Position numbers and translations under genes: made by a program. Positions 1-10,924 of a DNA stretch of 31,927 nt are shown in pieces. How positions within the stretch are numbered: position 1 is the first letter of the stretch; every line of letters begins with the position of its first letter. The stretch is from Symbiodinium natans (taxonomy: Eukaryota; Sar; Dinophyceae; Suessiales; Symbiodiniaceae): positions 64,001 through 95,927 of the forward strand of contig CAJNDS010002092.1 of the NCBI GenBank assembly GCA_905221605.1. Direction: 5' to 3'. The notes beneath the pieces were generated by a model, which was given only the letters and a program-made list of their open reading frames with translations, was not told the origin of the DNA and did not search any database.

Positions 1-95
1 CCGCATGAGTGTTGTCCTACATTGCCCTAAACCCCAAACCCTAAACCCTACACCCTTAACCCCAAAAGCTTTAACCCTCAACCCTCTAAACCCCT
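1..95. repeat. Degenerate CCCTAAA array
   Basis: The first bases hold imperfect copies of the CCCTAAA heptamer (variants CCCCAAA, CCCTTAA, CCCTCTAAA). It marks the left, intron-donor side of the weak exon candidate that follows. Confidence 0.8.
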
Positions 96-160
96 TTGCG
101 GGCGTGGGACTTGAACGAGCCTGAAACCGACCTCTCAAGTGCCATTCTACGGCCGCCCAT
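86..160 (-). CDS. Weak exon candidate, Arg/Ser-rich
   Basis: The minus strand is open from an ATG (158-160) to a TAG (86-88) and encodes a basic peptide containing MALERSVSGSFKSHARKG. CCCTAAA repeats lie on its left, as for better exons. Possible donors are GCAAAG or upstream GC sites. The same bases superficially resemble the 3' half of a tRNA, but stems do not pair. It could be the most downstream exon seen of the coiled-coil gene, or chance. Confidence 0.25.
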   Translation of the reverse strand: MGGRRMALERSVSGSFKSHARKGV

Positions 161-480
161 TTTTTAAAGAGGAGGAGGGAGGGGGGCTCGTGCAGACTCA
201 GGTGTATAGAAGGACTATACTAGGGTGTGTGTAGATATCCATATATATATATATACATATGTATATATATATATATATAGAGAGAGAGGGACAGAGAGGC
301 TTTCTGGGACAGTTAGCAGGATTGAGGTTTCCTTCTTATTCCTTCAGACGTAGAGAGCCCCGACGCTGGCCTGGCCAGCTATTTCTCTAAAGACATAAAC
401 CCTACACCCAAAACCCCAAATTCGAGGCTGCGTATGATAAATTGGATCGGTTTAGGATTTAGGGGTTAAAGGGTTGGACC
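161..480. other. Intergenic/intronic stretch with TA microsatellite
   Basis: No exon is evident. The stretch holds a purine run (about 168-187), an AT dinucleotide tract at about 238-279 followed by GA repeats, and sparse telomere-like heptamers near 395-420 and 448-472. Confidence 0.6.
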
Positions 481-710
481 ATAGCTAGTCTAGAGAATCT
501 CCGGACACAAGCCCTGCATTGAGCAATGCAACAAAATGCGCGCTCCATAGCAGTTTAGGGTGAGCGTTTGTAGGAGCCCCCCCAACGCGCCCCCCCCCCC
601 CCCCCCCCCCCCCAAACCTTACTTTTGTAAGGGAACCCCCAAACCCAACAGCGCAAAAGGGGGACCACTCAAGTACCAAAAGTGTAGTCGGGGGAACAGC
701 TCCCACAAGC
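481..710. repeat. Poly-C tract beside a small hairpin
   Basis: A C run of more than 20 bases (about 590-613) is followed by CCTTACTTTTGTAAGG, a small perfect stem. The same TACCCTTGTAAGG-type motif occurs in the TTGCTTAAGAAC inverted-repeat family elsewhere in the window, so this may be a decayed copy. ORFs read through it are low-complexity products. Confidence 0.5.
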
Positions 711-738
711 CTGGGCGGCAGCGCACGCAGCCTCTGTC
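711..738 (-). CDS. Short exon candidate, Ala-rich coil
   Basis: A 28-nt block reads TEAACAAAQ after acceptor GAGCAG and before a GC donor (CAG|GCTTGTG). TTTAGGG repeats follow on the right at 748-860. Very short, so it rests on composition and context only. Confidence 0.3.
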
Positions 739-3700
739 CTGCTCAAAGTTTAGGGTTTAGGGGTTCATAGGGTTTAGGGTTTAGGGTTTAGGGTTTGGGG
801 TTTAGGGTTTAGGGTTTAGGGTTTGGTTCAGGGTTTGGTTCAGGGTTTAGGGTTTTAGGGCTGAGTTGAGGGTTGAGAGTTCTTGCGAGTTCCGGGTTCA
901 GCGTCTAGGGCTGAGGGCTTGCTTCGGGTTTGATTAGGAATGCTCATGGGTCGCCATAAGCAGTGTCATGAGTGCCGCGGGTCGAGCGTATGTAAATGAC
1001 CCACCCCCCCACCCCCGGACCAAAGACCCACTGTCCTCTGACTCTCCCTAAGTCCATGTACCTATATAGTATATACTTGGCCCTTAAAGGGGTTTCCATA
1101 AAGTAGCTTTAGGGCCCAAGTATACCATATAGGTACATGGACCCTTAGGGTCTGTGAGCTTGAAGCAGTCTAGTTGTAGATGGTTACTTGTCATACTCTT
1201 GGCTGGGCTGCTACAACTCGCTCACGTAGCCCATGTCTGAGTCGTAGCGCACTTCACGACATTGTAACCATACTGTGTAGTACAAGCGCCTAGAAGATGC
1301 ATGAACACACGGGATGATTGCAGACAGTACCTCTGTGCGCCTACCTGCCTAAGGTACCTGGGGTGCTTCTGATACGTCTGGGTTGTTCCTCTCAACTTAC
1401 ACGACATGCTATTGCAATCACCACTTAGGGTTTAGGGTTTAGGGTTTAGGGGTTAGGGGTTAGGGGTTAGGGTTTAGGGTTTTAGGGTTTATGAACAACA
1501 CCAGCATCGCTCTCGCCGCCTGCGCTTTTTGATTCTTGCAGTTCGCTGAACAGGTACGAGACATGGCTCGTATGCAAGTGTGGAATACTGATATCACAAC
1601 CCTAAACCCTAAACCCTAAACCCTAGACCCTAAACCCTAAACCCTAAACCCTAAACCCTAAACACTAAACCCTAAACCCTAAACCCTAAACCCTAAACCT
1701 TAAACCCTAAACCCTAAACCCTTAACCCTTAAAGCCCTTTACACAAGAACTACACCCTCAACCCACCCGTCCGTCGCAGCGCTGCAGCCGTCTCCTCGAG
1801 CCCGAGCTCGGCCGCACGGGCCTCCCACTTTTGGGGCTTTAGGGTTCAGGGTTTAGGGTTTAGGGTTCAGGGTTCAGGGTTCAGGGTTTAGGGTTTAGGG
1901 TTTAGGGTTTTAGGGCTTCCGGGTTTTCGGGTTTTAGGGTTTAGGGCTTAAGGGCTTTAGGGTTTCAGGGTTTTAGGGTTCAGGCCTTTAGGGCTTAGGG
2001 CTTCTCCGACTTTTGGGGCTTGAGGGTTTAGGGCTATTAGGGTTTTAGGGCTTCAGGTTGTTTGGGTTGTTCAAAAGCGTCTAGGGCTTTTGAGGTCTAA
2101 AGCCCTAAAGCCCTAAACCCTCAACCTTCAAGCCCCCTTGGGGGCTTAGCGTGTTCAGGGTTTAGGGACCGGGTCTCCCCCAAACCTTAACACGCTACAC
2201 CCTTCAAGCTCTAACCCTGCAAGGGAACCTTGAACCAAAACAAAAAGGCAAAGGTACACCTGGGCTACCAAGCTTGTGGTGCTATAGGCCTAAACCCTAA
2301 ACCCTAAACCCTAAACCCTAAACCCTAAACCCTAAACCCTAAACCCTAAACCCTAAACCCTAAAGACCCTAAACCCTTTGGAGCTCCAGGGCTTTGGGGC
2401 TTTCGGGATTGAGGGCTTCAGGGTTCCAGGGCCTGCGGTTGGCTGGGGTGAGTCTTGGGGCTTAAGGGTTTGGGGTTTAGGGTTAGGGTTTAGGGTTTAG
2501 GGTTAGGGTTTAGGGTTTAGGGCTTAGGGCTTAGGGCTTAGGGTTTAGGGTTTAGGGTTTAGGGTTTAGGGTTTAGGGTTTAGGAGTTCCAAGGCGGGAG
2601 GCCGCAAAGAGTTCCATGGTCCGGGGTGTTGAGGATTTTAGGTCTCAGAAACTGGGGACACACATTGACACGCCTCACTTAGGGACCCTAAACCCTAAAC
2701 CCTAAACCCTAAACCCTAAACCCTAAACCGATTTAAGGCGCAGGGGTTTGGGGCCGTTGCGAAGTGAAAATGCGCGGTGGGGGGGCAGGAAGGCGCTTAA
2801 AGGATCTCCATGCTCGAGATGCCCACAAGGAAGCTCAGAGGCCTCAAACCCCCAACCACTCAACCCTTAAACCTCCAAAGCTCAGCATGCCTAAACCCCA
2901 AACCCCAAACCCCAAACCCCAAACCCCAAACCCCAAACCCCAAACCCCAAACCCCAAACCCTAAACCCTAAACCCTAAACCCCTAACCCGAAACCCTGAA
3001 CCCTAAATCCTAAACCCAACACCACAGACACAACCCACCTGCTCCACGATCTGGCGTTGCGACGCTTGTGCCGCCAACGATCGCTGTTGAGCCTGGGCCC
3101 GTGAACCCGTGGTTTTGGGTTTAGGGTTTAGGGTTTAGGTTACAACCAGAATCCTGATCAATATGAAATTACGATTTAGAAATCAGAATCCGCGAAACTC
3201 GACGCCGATGCTGATCAAACAGAAGACTGCCACACCCAAACCCCGTCCGCCCCAACCCATATACACCTTAAACTCCAAATCCCAAAACCCGCAAAATGGC
3301 GCACCCCTAGAGCTAAAGCCAGAAAACCCTAAACTCTAAATCTCAAACCACCCTTCCACCCCAAACCACAAACTCTAAGCCGTAAACCGCAAACCACCCT
3401 ACACCCCTAAACCCTGAGCCGTAAACCCCAAGCCACCCTACACCCCTAAACCCCTGGCCCTAAACCCTAAACCCTAAACCCCAAACCACCTTCCACCCCT
3501 AAGCCCTAAACAATAAACCCCAAACCACCCTATACCTATAGCGCTAAACCCAAAACCCTAAACCCTAAACCCCAGACCCCAAATCCAAAACCCCAAACCG
3601 CAAACCCTAAACCCTAAACCCCAAACCACCCTACACACCCAACATACCCTTCTCAGCCAGCTGCCGTGGCGAGCTCGTCGCTCATCTTCGCCATGGCACG

Positions 3701-6700
3701 GGCCTCGCTCAGGCCGTCATCCTCCTGGGCTTTTAGGGTTTAGGGTTTAGGGTATGGGGGTATAGGGCCAGTATAGGTTTAGGGTAGTTTAGGGTTTTAG
3801 GGTTTAGGGTCCCAAGGTGTACATATAAAGTGCCTATTTCACTAGAATGGGCATTTTGGAGTAGCCCATATGGTGACGCTATAGGCATCGTGGTAACAAT
3901 GTAGGCACCTGGGTTCAAGCCCTGCTGCTTCACGGCTTTATGGGGTTTGACAGGGCTGTGATACGGTTTCGGGCCTCTCGGGTAGAGCGCTCCCGATAGG
4001 GTGTGTCTGGTTCGGGTTTACAATGTTGCGATCAGGTGTGATAGGGCTTCATGGGGCTTCAAGAAGAAATAAACACCAAAAAAAAGCTGAGGACAGAAAC
4101 GCATAGTATAACATACATATATATATATACACCCTAAACCCCAAACCCTAAAACGCTAAACCCTAAACCGTAAACCCTAAACCCTAAACCCAAAAGCCTA
4201 GACCCTAGACCCTAAACCTACATACGAAGTGAAACCTGTGAGGCCCACACGAAACGGCGCTGGAGTTCCCCAAGCTCGGCGGTGGCTTGGACAGCCATCT
4301 CGGCCTGGGCGACTCATGGCTCGGTTCACTTAAAAAAAGACAGGGATTTAGGGATTTAGGGCTTTAAGGGTTTAAGGGTTTAAGGGTTTAAGGGTTTAGG
4401 GTCATGTAGAGCTTGGGGTTCAGGATTTGGGGTTTAGGGGAGTATGGTTCGGGTTTAGGGGTTTAGGGGTTTAGGGGTTTAGGGGTTTGGGGGTTTGGGG
4501 GGTTAGGGGTTTAGGGAAAAGTTGGCTGGGATCTGGGCTGTGCTGGGTCTGCTAATCGCTGGGGAGTTGGGTGTACGAAGTGGGCCCTAAACCCTAAACC
4601 CTAAACCCTAAACCCTAAGTCCCGATGTGCAAGGGGCCAGGCAATGGGCCCTTCTGCGCCTGGACCCTTGAGGGGTTTGGCGGTTTAGGGTCCAAGGGTT
4701 TAGGGTTTAGGCAGTTTAGGGCGGCGTAGGCCTTAGGGTTGAGGGTTTCGGCGGTTTGGGGTTTAAGGTTTAGGGCTTAGGGCAAGTGATCCGGAAGCTG
4801 GAGACCTGAACCTTCGGCGTCTGGCAGCATGCGGGCGCTTCCTTGATAACTTGATTTCACCATGATCTCAACCCCAGCAAAATGTCGATGGTGAAGACGT
4901 CGGGGCTTCGGTGGGTTTACGGTTTATGTTGAAAAGTAGATGGGCTCCAGAAATTCTCCCTAACCCCTGAACCCTCTTGCAGGCTAGAGATGCCAGAGCG
5001 CTCTGAATGTTGGAGAGCAACTTTTCAAAGCTCCCCCGCTGCCTTGAGGGGGCAAAGATCTTTGCACAAATTGTGCGTATCATCCCAGACTTCTCCTCAG
5101 CAGCGCTTGAGGCGGCCGGCCAGATGTTGGGCCATGCAAATCTGAAACTGCTGCGCGCCCTTCTGTGAGGCGGCATCTCCGTGCTCTCAGGGTTTAGGGC
5201 TTAGGGCTTAGGGTTTAGGGTTTGGGGTTTAGGGTTTCTGCCACACGCTGCGCGGCTGCGATCGGCAATCGCGTAGGCTGGAGTCGGCCAAGGAAGTCTC
5301 GCGGCCCAACTGTCCGAAACACACGCAGCTCCAAAACCTCAACAGGTTTAGGATTTGGGGCTTTAGGGCTTAGGGCTTTGGGCTTAGGGTTTAGGGTTTA
5401 GGGTTAAGGTTTAGGGGTTTAAGGCCCCAACAGGGTGAGGATTTGCTTAGGCTGTCAGGGATGTAAGAGGCCGCTGAGTTCATAAACAAAACAGTGTACA
5501 CTTTCAGTTCTATAGGGGAGTATGGTATCCCAAAAAGTGTAAAGTGTACTCACTCAGCAACTAAGACTCAACCCTGTCAAACCTTTTCAGCCCCAGAAGC
5601 CCTACAATCCAGCCTCATTCAAGTCTCGACTTACACCCTGAGTGCCACCCTCCCCCCCAGTCCCAACCTCCCCACAAAGAACAAACCTCCTAAAACCCCC
5701 AAGCCCCCTAAAAACATAAAACTCCCAAACCCCCTAAAACCCTAAAACCCCTAAACCGCCAAACCCCCAGACCCCCCAGCCACCCAAGTACACCTGAAAC
5801 CTAAACCCTAAATCCTAAACCCCTAAACCCTAAACCCTAACCCTAAACCCTCACCCTAAACCCTAAACCCTAAACCCTAAACCCTAAACCCTAAGCCCTA
5901 AGCCCTAAGCCCTAAGCGTAGCACCCCACCCGGCCTCGCTCTTGGCCTGCGCCTGCGAGGTGGCCTGGAGCTGCCGAGCCTCGGACGAGGGTGCGACCCT
6001 AAACCCTAAACCCTAAACCCTAAACCCCAAACCCCAAACCCCAAACCCCAAACCCCAAAACACCAATCCCTAAACCCGAAACCCCAAACCCTGAACCCTA
6101 AACCCTAAACCCTAAACCCCTAAACCCCTAAACCCGAAGCCCCAAACCTAAAACCTAAACCCCTAAACCCCTTAGCCCCTAAACCCCTACACCCGAATCC
6201 CTAAACCCTACATTCCCAAAACTCCAAACCTTAACGGCCTAAATCCTAGACCCTAAACCCCTAAACCCTAAGCCCCTAGACCCCTTAACCCGTAAACCTC
6301 TGAAGCTTGAACCCCCATGCCTGCAGAAGATCCGTCTGCCAGCGCTCTTCCGTCTCCTGCTGTTCTTGGACCTTCCCAACGCCAGCTTCAGGATGAGGGG
6401 TTTAGGGTTTAGGGTCTAGGGTCTAGGGTTTAGGGTGTAGGGTTTAGGGTTTAGGGTTTAGGGTTTGGGAGCTCTAGGGCTTCGGGCTTACTTTTGGCTT
6501 TTGGGCTTATAGGGCGTAGGGTGAAGGGTTTTAGGTCTGAGGTTTTGGGTTCAGGGCATCATTTGGGGGTTATCTAGGGAAACCAAGGACATGATTTCGG
6601 GCCGTTAAGGGTTACCAAGGGGTTGAACTTTGGTTTTACTTAGTTTTTTTTTTTTTTTTGTGGGGGTGGGGGAGCGGGGGGGGGGGGGGGAAGGGGACGG

Positions 6701-9700
6701 GGGGGGGGGGAGGGGGGGGGGGGGGGGGGGGTGGGCCTGGGCTTATGGCTTTCAAGGGTTTAGGTGGGGTTGAAGGATATTAGGTTTTAGGGTCTGCACG
6801 CACCCTTGAAACCCTACAACCCAAATTTCGCAACTTGACACCTCAAAGGCAAGGGAGGCTGTGAAACCCTGAGCTCCTATCCTACACCCTGGTTCCTGAA
6901 CTCCTCAATGTATGGGCTTAAACCTTTGCTTCAGGGGCAATTTCAACAGGGGCTTCAAATGGTTAAATGACCTTGTTCGGGGAACTCGCTTCTAGGGCTT
7001 AGTAGGGTTTATTGGGTTTTTAGGGCTTAAAGGGTTGAGGGGGATAAAACCATGAACCCAAAACCTAAGACCCTAAACCCTGAGTATTAGGGTCTATTCT
7101 TCTTTTGTGGCATATTGGGGCTTAGGGCTCAGACTCACTCAGTCACACGATGCCTGCCATTCCCAGCGGGATCGCAACTGCTGTAGCTCCTGCTGCTGCC
7201 GCTTTGCGGCGGCCTCCAGAAAGGGATGCTCGGAGGCCCCAAAGCCAACTGTGAACCCTACTTGGAGGTTCATGGTACTTATGAACCAATTATAACTGTA
7301 CTTATAACCCATTTATAAGCCCCTTAAATACCCAAATATGGTTATAAGTACAGTTATAATTGGTTCCATAGTTACCCCCCTGAACCCCAAGGCCTAAGCC
7401 TACTTCGGTCATGAAGGAAGGGTCCTGAAAGGAGCTTCTCATAAACCAACCATTGCACGGAAAGCCGGAGCCCACCCCTTGTCTCATAGTTTTCAGTAGT
7501 TTAGGGTGTAGGGTTTAGGGTTTAGGGTGTAGGATTTAGGGTGTAGGCGTCATTCTTAGTTGCTTAATCATGTTCAGTGCTGTGCCAAAAAGTGCATCGC
7601 CCGAGTCCTTTCTTTGTAGGCAGGTTTGACCGCAACTAGCAAGTGGCATCAGCAATCGTGGTAGACATGTTCGTAGTTGCCCAGTATCCTAGAAAAACTA
7701 AAGGTTAACCTTTCGGACTATACAAGGGTTCTACTACCCTGAAAGGGTAAAGGTTACCTACTCTACTACCAAGTGTTGCAGCACCAGACCTAAACCCTAA
7801 ACCCTAAACCCTACACCTTCAACCCTAAACCCTAAACCCTAAACCCTAAACCCACTGGCTTCCAACCTCTGCCGTTTGGAGGCGAGCCGTGACCGCCACC
7901 GCAGCTTCTTGTGCCTCCCAGCACTACTGTTTGCTTAAAAGCCCCCCAAAAATGGAAGCATAGCAATCCCCATGTCTGCTTAAGAACCCCCAAAAAATAG
8001 AACGTAGCAATCCCTATACTTACCCTTGTAAGGAAGAATATTAAGAACCCCCCAAAAAATAGAACAGAGTAATTGTAGCAATCCCTATATTACCCTTGTA
8101 AGGAAGAATATCTTCATGTTTGGCAGGGTTTTTGAGCAACTCGTAGAGCAGTGGCGCGTGGGCTCGGGCTAACTTTGGGGTTTCAGGGCTTACAATAAAC
8201 TCCAAACAGTTGGAACATCCTATCCCCATACCCCCAAAAGGTATACTATCCTTGAACCATGTTCCAACTTTCTAGAGTTTACTGTAGGGCATCAGAAAGC
8301 AACTGAGACCGCTGGCTACTCGCTGCTTTGGCCGGTACGTACATCGAGCTTTTGCGCGCGCACCGACGCAGAATGTTGCGTGGGTGCGCGGGGTCACTGT
8401 CCTACAGCTAGCAGGAGAATGAGTATGCAACCTCAGTCGAAACCCTACACCCTAAAACCCAAAAACCCTAAACGCTACTAAACGCTACTAAACCCTAAAC
8501 CCTAAACCCTAAACCCTGAACCCTAAACCCTAAACCCTGAACCCAGGTCTCCATCCCATCGCTATTCATGTCTCGACGAACGACAAAAGCATTGACAATA
8601 AGCTCCAGGTTCTGGCTGATTACCTGGGAAGGGGACCTGGATGTCCCTGGCCAACCTTAAACCTCAAACCCTAAACCCTAAACCCTAAACCCTAAACCCC
8701 AAACCTCTACATCGGGGGTTTAGGGGGTTAAGGTTTAGGGCTTCAAAATGCCGGCTAGCTACATTATGCTGTTGTAGAGCAGCCCTTTCTATTTAAAGCA
8801 CTCCAAAAAGGGAACATGATTTCAAGAGATGGCCCCACAGCTACTATCCATGGGGGTCTACAATGTAGGGCTTTCAGCTTCGCTTGGGCTTAGGGTTCAT
8901 AAAGTTTAAAGTGTGAGGGGCTGCGCTTCCACGAACTTACAGCCCCTTCACCCCAAAGCCCATCGTATGTACAGCGGCGGCTGCGCATGGCTGCGCGCGG
9001 GAACCACACCCTGCGGCGCTTCTTGAAGTTGTCAAGACGCTTGGCCTTGGCTTCTCTGCACCGGCGGCCTCGCTCGCCTTCGCCTTCCATTTCTCTAGGC
9101 GAATGGCTTTGCTTGCTTTGGATCGGTGGCCCTCCCAGTTGGCAGAGTTCGGAGCGTCCTCCTGGGTTACGACCACCTCGAGCGGGGTGAGGTCCAACAA
9201 TGTCACGTCCCGTGTGTATGGCGAAAGGCCGAGATCTCAGAGGAAGATCGCAGAAGCCGATAAGCCCTGAGTACGACCTGTACGCCCTAAACTAAGCCCA
9301 AAGCCCTCAACACTACACACTCGGTGTGGGGTTTCTATGCTCCCCTTAGAACCGTAATAAACCCTAAACCCTAAACTCTAAGCCCTAAACCCTAAGCCCT
9401 AAGCCCTAAACCCTAAACAATTCCCAAGGGGGATATAGGTTTAGGGCTTAGCACTCAGATGCCGAATCCCGAACCCTGGCCTCAGTCTCAACCGAGTCCA
9501 TCGCTTCCTGGCACTGTCATCTCCCAAAAAAGCCCTAAACCCTAAACCCTAAACCCTAAACCCGAGACCCTAGACCCTAAACCCTAAACCCTAAACCCTA
9601 CACCCTAAACCCTAAACCCTAAACCCAATGGAGCTCTGGGCTTGGTCTTTAGGGGCTTGGGGCTTAGGGTTTGGGGTGGTTGGGGCGTGGGGATTCCAGT

Positions 9701-10884
9701 TTGGAGCCTTTGCCTAGCTTGGGGTTTAGGGGGCTTACCAGGCTGCGTCTAGGCCCGCTAGCTCAGCATAAACATCAAACTCAATGATGTTCAGAATCAC
9801 TGTCGGATCACTCGAGTTGATGTCGTGATGCTCCATGTATTCACCGACGGTCTCTGTCATACTGAAAAGGGGATGCGTAGTGACGAAATTGACACCTTCG
9901 GCTTGGGTTGTGATGTAGGTCGCCAGGTTGTCAAAACCCTCACCGAAAGCGTCAGTGATTTCATCACCTGTCATCGTCCCGGAGACTTCCTGCATCTTCT
10001 CTTCCCACTCTGCCCCCTCTTTGAGATTCTGCACTCGCATCATCACCATGATCGAGTGAAAGGCTGATAAAGGTTTAGGGTTTAGGGTTTAGGTTGAGGG
10101 TTTAGGGTTTAGGGTTTACGGTTTAGGGCTTAGGGTTAAGGGCGCCCCTCAATCCAAGAGCTCCACAAGGTCCACGCCTTAAACCCCACAACTTAACGAA
10201 AGTCCATGAGCCCTAAACCCGTTCCAGCCCCGAGAGACGGCTAGGAATATTCTACAGAGTCCCTCTGATCGGGTTTCTATGGGAACCTCTTGTAACTCCA
10301 TAAACAAAGCAATGAAGGGCCCACTCTGTAAGCCCTAAACCCTAAACCCTAAACCCTAAACCCCAAAACCCCTAAACCCTAAACATCTCTCTGCGGGCCC
10401 TCCTCGTGCTCCGTGGTCTTGGCAGCCATTCGAGCCTTGAGGCTCGCGAGCTCCTGCTGGTTCAGCGTTTTAGGGTTTAGGGTTAGGGTTTAGGGTTTAG
10501 GGTTTAGGGTTCAGGGCTTAGGGCTTAGGGCTTAGGGCTTAGGGCTTCCCCCTCCCCCCCGCCGGGTCCTTTCGTTTGCTCGTGAGCTGCTCCGCCAGCT
10601 CAGAGTTCCGACGCTCGTAGCCTCTGGGGTGGGGCCCTGGTTGTTAGAAAACAGGAACGTATAGGGTTTGTTGTTTTGGGTTTGGGGGTTGGGGGCTTTG
10701 GGGGTTTAAGGTATAGGGGTCAGGGGTTTGGGGCTTTAGGGGTTTAAGGGGTTTAAGGGGTTTCGCTTTACCCCACCCCCCCGAAATACAGACCCCATGA
10801 TTACTATCGGGTCCTTCTTGGGGGGACCTTACGAAGGTTACTGTAGGGCCATCTCTCTCTGTCTCTGTCTCTGTCTCAGTTACA

Positions 10885-10924
<40 letters not shown>

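Larger units (their letters stand above)
5345..5934. repeat. Intron: TTTAGGG array, inverted-repeat element, CCCTAAA array
   Basis: TTTAGGG-type repeats 5345-5430, an inverted-repeat element (5473-5558) and CCCTAAA 5800-5912 near the downstream exon. The region 5640-5790 is a C-rich decayed array. Confidence 0.8.

Noticed and set aside
86-165. tRNA-like sequence on the minus strand (GTTCAAGTCCCACGCCC)
   Set aside because: Only a B-box-like motif and five acceptor pairs; the T and D stems do not pair, so no functional tRNA.
2764-2964. 66-residue + ORF
   Set aside because: Its second half is translated CCCCAAA repeat (Pro-Lys-Pro-Gln-Thr); only the RRLKDLHARD segment could be real and it lacks a donor.
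3905-3930. B-box-like GGGTTCAAGCCC
   Set aside because: No matching tRNA cloverleaf around it; falls at the edge of an imperfect hairpin.
9825-10067. 80-residue + strand ORF
   Set aside because: Shorter and less protein-like than the fully open minus block with canonical splice sites at 9739-10063.
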